DNA of 64,000 nucleotides from Cristatella mucedo (taxonomy: Eukaryota; Bryozoa; Phylactolaemata; Cristatellidae), in NCBI GenBank assembly GCA_009760855.2, contig WPIO01000038.1, positions 1,393,001 to 1,457,000 of the forward strand. Reading direction: 5' to 3'. The notes beneath the pieces are model-generated. The model was not told the DNA's origin, ran no database searches, and saw nothing but the letters and a program-made list of their open reading frames with translations. The translations under genes were made by a program, and so were the position numbers. Positions 24,006 to 33,929 of this stretch are shown in pieces. The stretch's first letter is position 1; each line of letters starts with the position of its first letter.

Positions 24006-24195
24006 AAGTGGGCATGTTTCCTGAAACCTAGGCTATGACTTCGTGTCACTGATTTTCTGGGAACTTACGTTCCAGTTTCGAGTCCTGCGTGCATCAGAAC
24101 GACTCGGCTATCTATTGATACCTTCCCAAATCTGAGACAGCTGTCGTGCTCACTGAGCTGAGACTCACTGACTGGCTTCGGCTCAGGTATTAATG

Positions 24196-24438
24196 TAATA
24201 ATAATAATATTATTAATTCACTTGATAAAGCGCCCTCAGAGAACTTAATCTCTCTCTAGGCGCTTTACATTTACTGTAAAGTGAAATGCAATTGAATGGT
24301 AAGGAAAATCATGCTTGAAAAAACAAACGAAATGAGTAATATGGTTAGGGGTGACATGCACAGGGTCAGCATGCAAATGTGGTTAGTGGCAGTATGCACA
24401 GTGTCAGCACGCATAAGCACATGAAGGACGTGACCAAG
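24196..24438 (-). mobile_element. LINE family A 3' UTR fragment
   Basis: Starts with AATAATAATATTATTAATTCACTTGATAAAGCGCCC and includes the CAGCATGCAAATGTGG and AGTGTCAGCACGC blocks. Cut off at 'cacatgaaggacg', where LINE B sequence in plus orientation starts. Confidence 0.8.
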
Positions 24439-25025
24439 TTGAACTGCTGCACCAGTTGCAATCTCCGAGTTACCTCTGGTCCTCCATGGATAATCAGTTG
24501 GCTTTTACGTATCTACGCTAAAAGCCGTTTGCGACAGTTGCTGTTTCTGCTCTTCAGATCTCCGATTGTGGAACTCATGTCCATAATTCTTTCACAGCCA
24601 CTTCTTCTCTGCTATTGCCGCTGTGGAACATACTCTCCAACCGGAAAATATGCTGATTTCTGTAATAATGGCTTCCTTGGCTGCTATAAATAAAGATGAT
24701 TCATTTGTATAGCGCCCCAAGAGAACTTAATCTCTATTCGAGCGCTTCACATATGGCCCGGGGCTCGAGCCTACGACCTTAGCCAGACTTTGGTCGAGGC
24801 GAGCACCTTATCCACCGGACTAAACCAGCTCGGCAATAATGCCATTCTGACTTAGCCATGTATATACGTTTCTCATTTTTCTGCGTGAGATAAAGTCTGT
24901 TGACATCGTATGCTAGCCACAAGCCTCTTTCGCTCTATGCGTCAATGGATTGCTCTCCTGTGCAATAACCACTTAGTCTGTGTGACATTAAGGAGTTACG
25001 GACGGAGAATTCATTGTATTACTTA
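24439..25025 (+). mobile_element. LINE family B 3' end, split by SINE2
   Basis: B sequence from 'aactgctgcaccagttgcaatc' to about 24680, then again from about 24836 ('cattctgacttagccatg', 'tgcgtgagataaagtctgttg') to the ATTAC-type end at 25025 ('ggagaattcattgtattac'). The gap is exactly filled by a SINE2 copy. Confidence 0.65.
24688..24835 (-). repeat. SINE2 inserted in LINE B
   Basis: Reverse copy: tail 'cattt gtatagcgccccaagagaact taatctc', then 'cgagcgcttcacatatgg', B box 'ggggctcgagcctacg', then 'gactttggtcgaggcgagcacctta' and the head 'ccggactaaacc'. The best-preserved SINE2 in the window. Confidence 0.8.
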
Positions 25026-25494
25026 ATAAGGCCATATTACTCGATAAGGCTATACCAGTTTCCCTTTTTACCACTGCAAGCGCAGAAAAAATGGGTCAAC
25101 TATACTCGCCGAACCATTGCAATATCGTAGCTTTTCGCTAATCCTGAAGGACAACAGTATTGGCAATCAGCAGACTCGGGAATATAGGCTATTTATGTTG
25201 GAGGTTGTTTTGCACTGGCGTTTTGAGTAAAAAATATAGTAGCACTTTGTAAATAGCCACCGGACAACCATCCCCATGTCATCTACCATTTAATGTAGTG
25301 AAACTAAAGTCTCGAAAAGCAGACCACAGCTGTTTTTGGGGGGGGGGGGCATTTGCCCATGCTACATCTGGCAGTAACCTGAGCCGCCCCCTATTTATAC
25401 GCCGATCGACCGTCACCAACGAGGAAATTATGTAAAATTTCACTCAATGAGAAATCTTAAAGTCTCACCTCGCTAGATTCTAGCTCTGCCACTG
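25026..25494. other. Unassigned sequence with a G10 run
   Basis: Contains a run of G at about 25339-25349. Otherwise nothing recognised. Confidence 0.4.
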
Positions 25495-25499
25495 GCAGC

Positions 25500-25575
25500 A
25501 GATATTCTAGAAAGAGATTGAGTTCTCTGAGGGTGCTTTATCAAGTGCATTATTATTACTATTATTATTATTATT
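25500..25575 (+). mobile_element. LINE family A terminal fragment
   Basis: Only the last 50 bases and the ATT repeat of LINE A: 'ctagaaagagattgagttctctgagggtgctttatcaagtg' then (ATT)n. Confidence 0.75.
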
Positions 25576-26385
25576 CTATTCCACGTGTCAACAAAACCAA
25601 ACGCACGGTATATCGTCGGGAATGCTCAATAATGCTTAATGCTAATTGTAAAAACTGGTGCTATTGCGAATGCGATGTGGCTGCTTGAGAATTAGCACAC
25701 AGTGCGAAAGTTATGGGAGCTTGTTCTTTCAGACACGGCTCAAAGTACGGCTAACAAGTGGTAGGAACAGAACTGATCCGCGATGATTTGGCAATTATAA
25801 CAACACAATAAATGGCCTTACGTATATATATATTTGCGGGGCAGCTAGCAAAATAACTTGCGGTAGACTGGTTGCATTTAGCATCGCACTGCCACACTTT
25901 GCACCCCTTTGCCTTATTTTACCAGCAATTTTACCAGAAATTGAAGTTGCATTAAATTAAGAGTCGCGTATTTTGAGTCTTTGGTGATTGTCTTAGCTGT
26001 CAAGGCACCTCTCCAACTAGCGAAGAGGTAACATAATTTGTTCAGACAAAAATATCTTTCCGATATTTCTAATTAAATCGACACACCTAAGTACAATGCG
26101 GCAAGAATAGATAAGCATGTATAGCTCTTGCTTTTGACTTTAGAGATCATGGGCTCAGCTCCTAACGAGGATGATGATATGCCGTCTTAGTTCCAGTACT
26201 ACCTTATTCATGCGTGCGTGCGTGCATTTGAATGCTTAACAAATCCGGAATATAGCTTTTTTCATTTTTCATTTTCATTCTTTTTTATGCATTTCATTTA
26301 GTTTTCATTTGACTTGGATTACCTGCGATTAGTTTTTAAAAGCTCATCTTGACAACTTTCTGGCTTGAAAAGAGTCTATAGTTCT
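25576..26385. other. Unassigned AT-rich sequence
   Basis: No recognised feature. Confidence 0.4.
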
Positions 26386-26387
26386 CC

Positions 26388-26714
26388 CCATATCTCTCTC
26401 TGTGTCTTTTTTGTCTGTCTGCCTGTCTGTCTCGGCATCTCTCTCTTTCCGTCTTTCTTTCTTACTGTCTCTCAGCCTTACAGTCACTCTTTCTCTCTGT
26501 CTGTCTCTATTTCGTCTCTATATTGAATATTAATTAAATCGCTGGACTACTCGACCTACGTCCGCTAATACCTCTTGGATAGGTTAAATTACTTGGATCG
26601 GCTAACTACCATGTCTACGTATCCAATAGATCTCCCCCTCTCTCTCCCTGTCTCTCTCTCTCTCTCTATTTCTCTGTCTCGCCGTCTCTCTGTCTCTCTC
26701 TCTGTTTCTCTTTC

Positions 26715-26752
<38 letters not shown>

Positions 26753-27010
26753 CCACTCCCTCTCACTCTTCTCTCTCTCTTTCTGTCTCCGTCTCCTTCC
26801 CTGTCGCTCTCTCTGTCTCTCTCTCTCTCTCTCTCTCCCCGTCTCTCTGTCTCGCTGTCACCCTGTTTCTCTGTCTGTCTCTATCTCGTCTCTATATTGA
26901 ATACTTATTAAATCGCCGAACTATTTTATCTACGTCGGCTAATATCTCTTAGGTAGGCTAAGCTACTGGGATCGACTAACTACCATGCCTACGCAGCCAA
27001 TAGATTCCAG
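26388..27010. repeat. CT-rich array inside a direct duplication
   Basis: Impure (TC)n from 26388 to 26890. A block of about 130 bases ending in 'ctaactaccatgtctacg' (26485-26632) is repeated at 26865-27005 ('ctaactaccatgcctacg'), each copy starting in 'ctgtctgtctctat'. So the unit of CT array plus unique block is duplicated with a period near 375 bases. The Ser/Leu-rich frame 26575-26952 is an artefact. Confidence 0.8.
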
Positions 27011-28270
27011 TCTTGCTAACAACGCTCAATGCCAGGGCCTGTCAGCCAGCGAGCGGGGGCGTATCGGCGGCGGGAGCAGTCTCCATCGCAGAATGCGAAG
27101 TGCCCAGAAAGAGATTCAGTTCTCTGAGTGTAGCGTGTGTTATCGTCGCGAACGGCACAAAACGCTAGCCGACGAGCAACGCCACCAGTTTTTTCACCTG
27201 CACACGGAGCAGGGCGAAGCACGACTCTCCTCGCCCCTCTTACCCACCAGAGTCCCCGACTCCCTTTTCATAACAATCACTAATAGCACATCCCGGCTGC
27301 TTACCACTTCGAGTGTCGCAGCCCACTCGTACAGCGATCGGGGGCGGCGTCATCAGTTTAAGTGAAACCACACGCCCGCCTGATCTGGAGATCAATTAAA
27401 AACCGTAGCCCAGAGCAGCAAGCAGCTGTTCTTCTCCACTGCTTTGACAGCGAGAAGGCTAAACATTAAGCATAGCGCGCCGGTCCGCTCCCTTAATTAA
27501 GAGGCTAAGTAACGGCTGCGCGAAGGAAGCAGGCGATCGCACGGCCTGTGGAAACAAGCCGGCTGCGTTTGGCAGCTGCGTTCATGCGTCACCGGGTCAC
27601 GCGTTTCTCCACCGCTGGCACCTCGTCCGGCGTCGAAGCCTCGCAGCTCAATGGTGCATCTCACTGGACGCTATATCAAATGCATTATTATTACTATTCT
27701 TCTTATTATCATTATTAAGACTCCGTGGCCTCACATCAGCAGGCACCGCAAGCAAACTGAAGCCACCCAAACGGGCAATGCAACGCTTAGCGTTAGTCAG
27801 TGCATGGTATGGCCACTCAATACTTAGCCTCCAGTACGGATAGCGCCTCACCACTTTCCCTTGACACTTCACTCAGGCCAATTGTTTAATGTCTGAACGG
27901 ACTGTCTCCTACGTCCTTTAACTTTCGTTCTTTTCGTTTTATGCCGCAGATGTGCGAGGTTCACGAGCTCCACCGGTTGCTCTCCATGCGAATCCGTACG
28001 GCGACTCAACGAGTCGCTCATCAGCTACCTCAAAGACTTTATCTTAAAACGGTCCTCCTGATTTATAACTCGTAATTGCCTATTACTCTTAATTAATTAT
28101 TTATTACTATCGCTCTCGAGCCGCTTGTTATTGGTCTCGTGGACTATGCCCAACCTTACCGGGGGAGGGGTGGGCTTAATGTCCACTCTCTCACCTTTGG
28201 TCATAGGTCGTGCTTGGCTGAGCCGGACGCCTCAGCCACACACCGTTTATGCCATCATTCTAATGTGACA
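27011..28270. other. Mostly unassigned, with two LINE A end fragments
   Basis: 27098-27135 ('gcccagaaagagattcagttctctgag') and 27655-27720 ('ctatatcaaatgcattattattactatt') are short echoes of the LINE A terminus. The rest, more GC-rich than the previous 10 kb, shows no recognisable gene. Confidence 0.4.
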
Positions 28271-28274
28271 GAAA

Positions 28275-28990
28275 GTGAGAGCGGTAGCTGAACCTGAGGG
28301 GCAGTTGAGGCAGTGAGTATCGTGGAAGTAGCAACTCAGGATAGCAGGAAAGGATGTGCAACGGTCGGCTGCAGGAGACTATATGTTGCGAAAGTATTGC
28401 GGAAGCGAGTTCCGCAGGCCAGGACCTGCGGAGTAAAAGCTTCTGTCAACAACGGTTTTTAAGCGGAAGAATAGAACAGCTAATTCATTGTTCATAGATG
28501 ACCTGAGGACGTGAGGAAGCTGACAGTGGCGCCACAGCTCAGCCAGGTATGAATGAGTCGAGGTCAGCGTATGAACTTTACTCTGTATCCGTTCAACAAC
28601 CGGAAACTTTTGAAGCTCCTCCGGCAAAGGAGACACAAAAAGGTCAAACCTCTGGAATTTGTTGACTGATAATGCAGCCGTATTCATGACCCGCTGCAGT
28701 AGCATAGAGGTTTTTTCAGTAGCTCAGCCAAAATAGATTAGCGATAGTCCAGCCGAGACCGAATCGGGAAGCTAGTTAAATTCTTTGCAAGCCACCGTTG
28801 TAGCAAACCCCTAATCACTTTCAAAATTTCTCGACTCTCCGAGGCGTCAAACTGCGAGCACACGGTGACAGTCGCACGACACCACCGCATATTAAAAAAA
28901 AACAAAGTCTTCTACTCCGGCCAATCGCTAGAGGTCTCCAACGAATAGCAGTTCCGTTTTATCGTCGTTAAGTTTAAAGAAATTGACTAG
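28275..28990 (-). pseudogene. LINE family B, C-terminal coding, diverged
   Basis: Frame 28379-28705 encodes MLLQRVMNTAALSVNKFQRF, SPLPEELQKFPVVERIQSKV, LTSTHSYLAELWRHCQLP and SFYSAGPGLRNSLPQYF, clear matches to family B (compare 44809-45138). The upstream part, to about 28990, matches DDKTELLLIG-coding sequence in reverse. Both ends are truncated. Confidence 0.75.
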
Positions 28991-29029
28991 CAGCGTGGGT
29001 AAAATGTATGCATGCATAGCATTTAATTC

Positions 29030-29700
29030 TGGGAAAAGTGATTAAGGCCCATGGAATAGGATATCACTTTCATGCTGACGATACTCAGCTGTATTTGTCA
29101 TTCAGACGATCGGAATCTGCTGCAGCAACTGCGAAACTGAATGCTTGCCTTGCCGACATTCGATTCTGGATGTCGGAAAACTTCTTGAAACTAAATGACA
29201 ATAAAACCGAACTGTTGCTCATAGGGCACCATAAGCGTGTGGCTAGAATTAAAGGCTTTGCTCTTCTAATACGAGATGCTGTTGTGCGACCATCACGTGC
29301 TCGAAATTTAGGTGTCGTTTTCGACAGCCGCTTCAATTTTACAAGCCTCATTCAGAAGACTGCTTCTACAGCTAGCCATCACGTCCGATTCCTATCCATG
29401 ATTAGGAACTGTCTCCCACGGTGGCTTGCAAAAAATTTAACTACCTCCTTAGTTCTGTCTCTGCTTAGTTATTGTAATTTCCTTTTGGCTGGGCTGCCGA
29501 AGAAAGCTATTATGCCACTGCAGCGGACTATGAATATGGCTGCAAGGCTAGTCTTCAAGTCCCAGCGGTTTGAGCTCGTGTCTCCTTTGCTGAAAGAGCT
29601 AGGATGGTTGCCGGTTGAGTAAAGGATACAGAGCACAGTTCTTACGCTGACCCACAAGGCGCGCCACGGCTTGGCTCCTTCGTACCTAGCTGAGGAGATA
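29030..29700 (+). pseudogene. LINE family B RT C-terminal half
   Basis: Frame 29038-29622 is open for 194 residues. It has the RT catalytic box region as YHFHADDTQLYLSFRRSE (29062-29115), followed by ADIRFWMSENFLKLNDNKTELLLIG (RT motif D/E), VVRPSRARNLGVVFDS and the thumb SLLSYCNFLLAGLPKKAIMPLQRTMN. It ends at a TAA where sister copies have Gln in LPVEQRIQS, and similarity continues to about 29700. It is truncated on both sides; it starts head to head with the previous minus copy. Confidence 0.85.
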
Positions 29701-29935
29701 CACTACATTTCAACGGTTTAAACTGCAAATAAAGCCGAGCATCATGAGCATACAATTGATAGTTGATTAAATCGTCGCGATTAAATTCTTCCCCAAAGAT
29801 CAGTATGCATGGAGAACAGAAAATAACCAAAAAAGGACCTTGGTGAACTCCGCGGGTGGCTGGTTTGATGAATGAGATCTGACCCCCCACACGATAGGGA
29901 TTGAGCATAATCAGACAAGTGCGATTAGAACAGCA
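29700..29935 (-). pseudogene. RT fragment of a third LINE subfamily
   Basis: Frame 29642-29908 encodes GVHQGPFLVIFCSPCILIFGEEF followed by INYQLYAHDARLYLQFKP. These are RT motif B and the catalytic box, the latter with AHD instead of ADD. The sequence QLYADD-LYLQFKP differs from both A and B, so this is a separate CR1-like lineage or a 5' part of B not otherwise seen. Confidence 0.65.
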
Positions 29936-29994
29936 CTAGGCAATGCCTTGTCTACCAGACCGATCGTTGTTCTCAATGGTCCAAGTAGGATATG

Positions 29995-30785
29995 TATGTA
30001 ATGTATCTCCGTCTGTAACTCCACATAGTCATAAAGACCATGTGGGTGTTACGCAGGAGAGTTTTATATAGCCCAATCACAGCCTAAGCGGCTTTCGGTA
30101 CGCATTCGGTAGCCAACAGACTTCGTCTCAGGCAACAAAGAGAAAGTGGGAAGCATAGCAGAGTCAGGAGAGCAGTTGAGGTAGTGAGTAGCATAGAAGT
30201 AGCAGCTCAGGACTGCTGAAAAAAATGTGCCATAGTCGGCAGTCGGAGAGTAGTTGTCGTTGTGTAAGAATTGTGAAGGCGAGTTCCACAGTCTAGGACC
30301 TGCAGAGCTAAAGCTTCTGTCGCCAACTGTCTTTAAGCAGAGGAATGGGACAGCTAATTTATTGTCCACACAGGACCTGAGGGCACGAACAGGCTGAAAC
30401 TGATGCAGCAGTTCAGCTAGGTACGAAGGAGCCAAGCCGTGGCGGGGCTTGTGGGTCAGCATAAGAGCTTTGCTCTGTATCCTTTGCTCAACCGGCAACC
30501 ATCCTAGCTCTTTCAGCAAAGGAGACACGTGCTCAAACTACTGGGACTTTAAGACTAGCCTTGCAGCCATTTTCATAGTCCGCTGCAGTGGCATAATAGC
30601 TTTCTTTGGCACCCCAGCCAAAAGAAAATTACCGTGGTCAATGCCGTTGAAGGCAGCTGATAGATCTAGTAGCGCTAGGATAGTGACATTCGCGTCATCA
30701 TTGCTGCATATGATGTCATTAGTGTAGTTCGACTGCATGCGGGCTGGAACTGCTCCTTCCCTCAACAGCTGGTGGGAGCATCCCC
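29995..30785 (-). pseudogene. LINE family B with internal deletion
   Basis: From the ATTAC-type end ('atgtatgtaatgtatctccgtctg') through the C-terminus (frame 30064-30528: SPLLKELGWLPVEQRIQSKA, LAPSYLAELLHQFQPVRALRS, FSSAGPRLWNSPSQF). Frame 30538-30804 then reads ILALLDLSAAFNGIDHGNFLLAGVPKKAIMPLQ. RT motif A (LSAAF-IDH) is thus fused directly to the thumb (NFLLAG), with motifs B to E deleted between them. Confidence 0.8.
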
Positions 30786-31084
30786 GATAGGGGGGCCTGT
30801 GCACAGCTGCAGTCAGCTGCTAATGAGGCGTCGACACAGGCCGATAACCAGCTGGTGAACAGACGGTGGATTCATCATCGGAGTCGGCCAAGGGACAGCG
30901 GGAGTCGAGGAGAGGAGACTAGAGTGTGAGGAGGGGGCGAAGGCAGTCGTGCGTCTTGCGGCTCAGCACCTTGTGCAATAGACCATTGGCGTTGTTCATC
31001 GGCTGGCTCTCTGATAGGCGAACCAAACTACAATTAGATACATTAAAGAGCAGTCAGTTTCAGTGGAATAATGTCACTTGAAGC

Positions 31085-31275
31085 CCGACGAAAAATTGTC
31101 TGACAATTTATTCTTTTCAACGTGTGCCTAAAGCCGCGTAGTAACGATCTTTTCAAGAGTCTGTGACCATAAAGAAAGCAGTGAACTGGACGAAAGTTTT
31201 CGAGGAATCTGTATATAACCCGGGCTTTTTGAGTATAAGTAACGATGGCTGACTTGATCCTTTCAGTTAGTCTAA
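31085..31275 (-). pseudogene. LINE RT motif 1-2 fragment
   Basis: Reverse reading gives SQPSLLILKKPGLYTDSSKTF, a decayed match to the conserved LLKKPGLDPxxLxNYRPIS block near the start of CR1-like RT domains. It probably belongs to the B copy next to it. Confidence 0.5.
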
Positions 31276-32050
31276 TACTTGGCCTGAACTCTCATACGTC
31301 TCTCTTCGTCATTCACTACCTCTTCACGGTGCATCTGATAACTTTAGGCATTCCTGTTACACTTCTAGCATGACATTTTTCACATACTTCAAAATCCTAG
31401 ACCATTCTGATTCTAAGCGCTAGGCTACAAAGTTCACAAAAAAGCTCAACTAATTGCAATTCATTTTGTCACATTTATAGACGTTGTACGCGTGTGAATT
31501 TCGATGAAGACTCTTGCCTTACTTCGAGCAGAGTAACTAATCCTTTGGCAATCGCTTTTATAATGCAGCGAAAAGTTATAACCAAATGCCATATTGGCAT
31601 ACAGAAATCCAAGCAGTGATTACGGGGATACGAGCGTCTTGTTTGACCAGGCGAGTGGTAAAGCCAACAATTTAGCTGAATAGTAGACTGGCTAATAATT
31701 GTAGTCAGAGCTAAGATACATTCTACAGCATATGCAGTCTGTGATTAGTATTATCAGATCGGCAAGTAGAGCGGGTCTTCTGCTTTTCGTGGTCGACTTT
31801 AATCTTTTCGTGGGCAGAGCAGACTTTAAACTAGTAGTAGAATTGAGGTAAGCTAACGGCTACTCTTTTATAAAATCACCAAAGCTTAGATGGCAGGCCA
31901 TCGTCTGTCGGCGCCAGTTGCTCGGATTTGCCTAATAGTCTGTGCCAACTTCGTCACGATGCCGAGTGCTGTGTGGTGAACATTCAATGCTTGGGGACAT
32001 AGTTGCATAGATAAGAGCTCACGTGATCGATATTAAGACAAGGCGCCGTT
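31276..32050. other. Unassigned sequence
   Basis: No recognised feature. Lies just beyond the proposed 3' end of the DAPP1-like gene; I see no clear polyadenylation signal to fix its end. Confidence 0.35.
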
Positions 32051-32056
32051 TCAAGT

Positions 32057-32285
32057 TCAAAGGAAAAGGTGATTTATTAACTCAGAGGTCTGCTTCGGCT
32101 CCTTTGGCTCAAAGCCAACTAACGGGAAGAAATGATCTAGAATGTTCAGCGTCTCGGAAAAGATGCCCAGTCGCAGAGTAACGTCTTCGGGTGCTCTCAC
32201 GAAGGGGTAGCAACTGAGTTGGTCAGCCCGGCACACAGTTGTGGCCACTTGAAGGATGGCTACTTGCTGCTCAGGTGAAGGTGTG
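32057..32285 (-). CDS. Terminal exon, possible tail of DAPP1-like gene
   Basis: Preceded (at higher coordinates) by an excellent acceptor, 'gcattttaatttttcag', and open from the splice site to a TGA at 32057-32059. After one base completing a split codon it encodes 75 residues, beginning TPSPEQQVAILQVATTVCRA and ending KQTSELINHLFL. The sequence is soluble, mixed alpha-helical in character and has protein-like composition; I do not recognise the family. It joins in frame to the 68-base exon at 32331-32398 across a 45-base intron. Both lie on the same strand and within 1.2 kb of the PH exon, and the phases fit, so they may be the C-terminus of the DAPP1-like protein. Vertebrate DAPP1 ends soon after its PH domain, so an independent gene is also possible. 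Confidence 0.55.
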
Positions 32286-32330
32286 CTGAAAAATTAAAAT
32301 GCAGACAGCAGTGCAGGGAAAGAGGCTTAC
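32286..32330 (-). other. 45-base intron
   Basis: Starts GTAAGC after TTTTTCCA and ends TTAATTTTTCAG. Both sites are near consensus, phase 2, and the frame stays open on both sides only if it is removed. Confidence 0.6.
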
Positions 32331-32398
32331 TGGAAAAAGTGTTCATATTCTCTGTCTAATCGAGCTGTAAGTTGACTACTAGACAGACCGCCGAACAG
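32331..32398 (-). CDS. 68-base internal exon, possible tail of DAPP1-like gene
   Basis: Acceptor 'aatcaattctgctag' just above 32398 and donor CCA/GTAAGC at 32331. It encodes LFGGLSSSQLTARLDREYEH and FF, with the first two bases of a His codon completed by the next exon. It starts in phase 0, which matches the phase-0 end of the PH exon at 33516, so direct splicing would give ...HFLTFKA-LFGGLSSSQ.... A stop lies in frame immediately upstream of the acceptor, which supports this being a real exon edge. Confidence 0.5.
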
Positions 32399-32515
32399 CT
32401 AGCAGAATTGATTTGAGAGCACTTCTTGCAAATCACAGGCAAACTAAAGTGAATGATTGAAAGCTACTCAAAATTAAAGTAGGCCAGCAGCTTACAAATA
32501 TGACTGCGCGAATAA

Positions 32516-32766
32516 TAATTACAATAATACATTGAATCAATAGTTGGCAAAAGCTGCTGTAGATCAGGCTCTATTGTTGAAACTTGAAAAGAGTTTCCTT
32601 GTACAGAACTAGAACTGTACGTAAGCTACTCGTCAACAGCTAATTATAATAATACATTGAATCAATGGTTGGCAAAAGTTGCTGTAGCTCAGGTTCTATT
32701 GCGAAAACTTGAAAAGAGTTTCCTCGTACAGAACTAGAAACTGTACGTAAGCTACTCGTCAACAGC
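32516..32766. repeat. Tandem duplication, two ~125-base copies
   Basis: 32517-32640 and 32642-32766 are near-identical copies (about ten differences by eye), each from 'aattataataatacattgaatcaat' to 'gtacgtaagctactcgtcaacagc'. It lies in the intron between the proposed tail exons and the PH exon. Read on the minus strand both copies keep an open frame (GNSFQV..IEP.LQQLLPTID), with substitutions that change amino acids. Confidence 0.85.
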
Positions 32767-32989
32767 ACTGTCCAAAGTAACTGAGCTGATGCCAACAACT
32801 TATCTGCTACCACATTCAGACAGATGGCAGTTAAAGTCTGCCATCAGAAATTCTTACCGCAAGGACGTCTAGATTAGATAACCTAAGATGGACAGCAGAC
32901 AAGTCGTTCTAAGAGTGAGAGCAGTCATACAAGCTCACGAGTGATGCTGGGACACCGATTGACTCTTGAGTAAAATAGCCTATGGGTCA

Positions 32990-33182
32990 AATCCACTAAC
33001 CACACTTGCATGCTGACCCTGTGCATGTCACCCCTAACCATGTTATTCATGTTGTTTGTTTATCAAGCATGATATTACTCACCATTCAATTGCATTTCCC
33101 TTTGTAGCAAATCTAAAGCATCTAGAAAGAGATTGAGTTCTCTGAGGGCCTTTATCAAGTGCATTATTATTATTATTATAAA
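32990..33182 (+). mobile_element. LINE family A 3' UTR fragment
   Basis: 'cttgcatgctgaccctgtgcatgtcacccctaacc' through 'agagattgagttctctgagggcctttatcaagtg' and (ATT)n at 33160-33180. Lies in an intron of the DAPP1-like gene. Confidence 0.85.
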
Positions 33183-33515
33183 CTATGCTATGCAAAAAGG
33201 ATAAAGGAAGCACTAGCAACGGTATGTACCCATCCCCAGCCCTAGCAAAAAAAAACATAAAAAAGAGTATTATCACATGGGATGAGCAATCATATCAGTC
33301 AATGTCCATTGGCAGAAATAACTCAAAAGTTCAACTAGTGCAGCATTCAACTAGTGCAATCCTACACAATCATGGGAGTTATATTCACCCAAGCGAGGGT
33401 TTTTAATGGCACGAGAACTTTTTGCATCAATATGGCAAGCCAGCCAGAAACTACGAGATTATAACATTCAAGCTCCTCAAAAGCATGTGCCTGGAATAAG
33501 CATTGAAGGACTCAC

Positions 33516-33761
33516 AGCTTTGAACGTCAGGAAGTGCATCCATTCCATTTCATCCCTCTCTGACTGTGCAGCCAGAATAAGGTCACCAAAGAGTCGCTGT
33601 GGCAGCATGAGTCGGAAGCAGTGGGGGCGACCCATGGTGCCATCGTGAACCATGCCAGCACATGTGGTCAGGTCCACAAGCTCAATCGGCCGATTACTGT
33701 TGCTGTTTTCATAAACAATAAGCTCAGCCTTCCGTAACACGAACCATCGAACTTTCCAAGC
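33516..33761 (-). CDS. PH-domain exon of a DAPP1-like adaptor
   Basis: A 246-base exon, phase 0 at both ends, between the acceptor 'gacgtgtgctgcag' and the donor AAAGCT/GTGAGTCC. It encodes 82 residues from AWKVRWFVLRKAELIVYENS to MEWMHFLTFKA: beta strands 2 to 7 and the C-terminal helix, with the invariant Trp (EMEWMHFL). With the preceding 42-base exon it gives K-x7-K-x-R-(W)F, the basic pattern that binds 3-phosphoinositides in PH domains. Order of segments (WKxRWF, IELVDLT, CFRLMLP, RLFGDLILAA, ERDEMEWM) fits vertebrate DAPP1/Bam32 better than other PH proteins I compared from memory. If the donor is not used, the frame reads on 13 residues (VSPSMLIPGTCF) to a stop, a possible alternative end. 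In the family this domain recruits the protein to the plasma membrane after PI3-kinase activation. Confidence 0.85.
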
Positions 33762-33929
33762 CTGCAGCACACGTCAAGGACACGCGAGTCCGTAACAAAA
33801 GCACGACATGATCACACAACCTTGTTTAAACTAAGAGCAACCACACCAACAGACGTGTCGATAAAGGTAGCTAGCTGACAATGGGTGCATTGGTCACAAC
33901 TCTATGACAGAAATAAGACTAAGACATAC

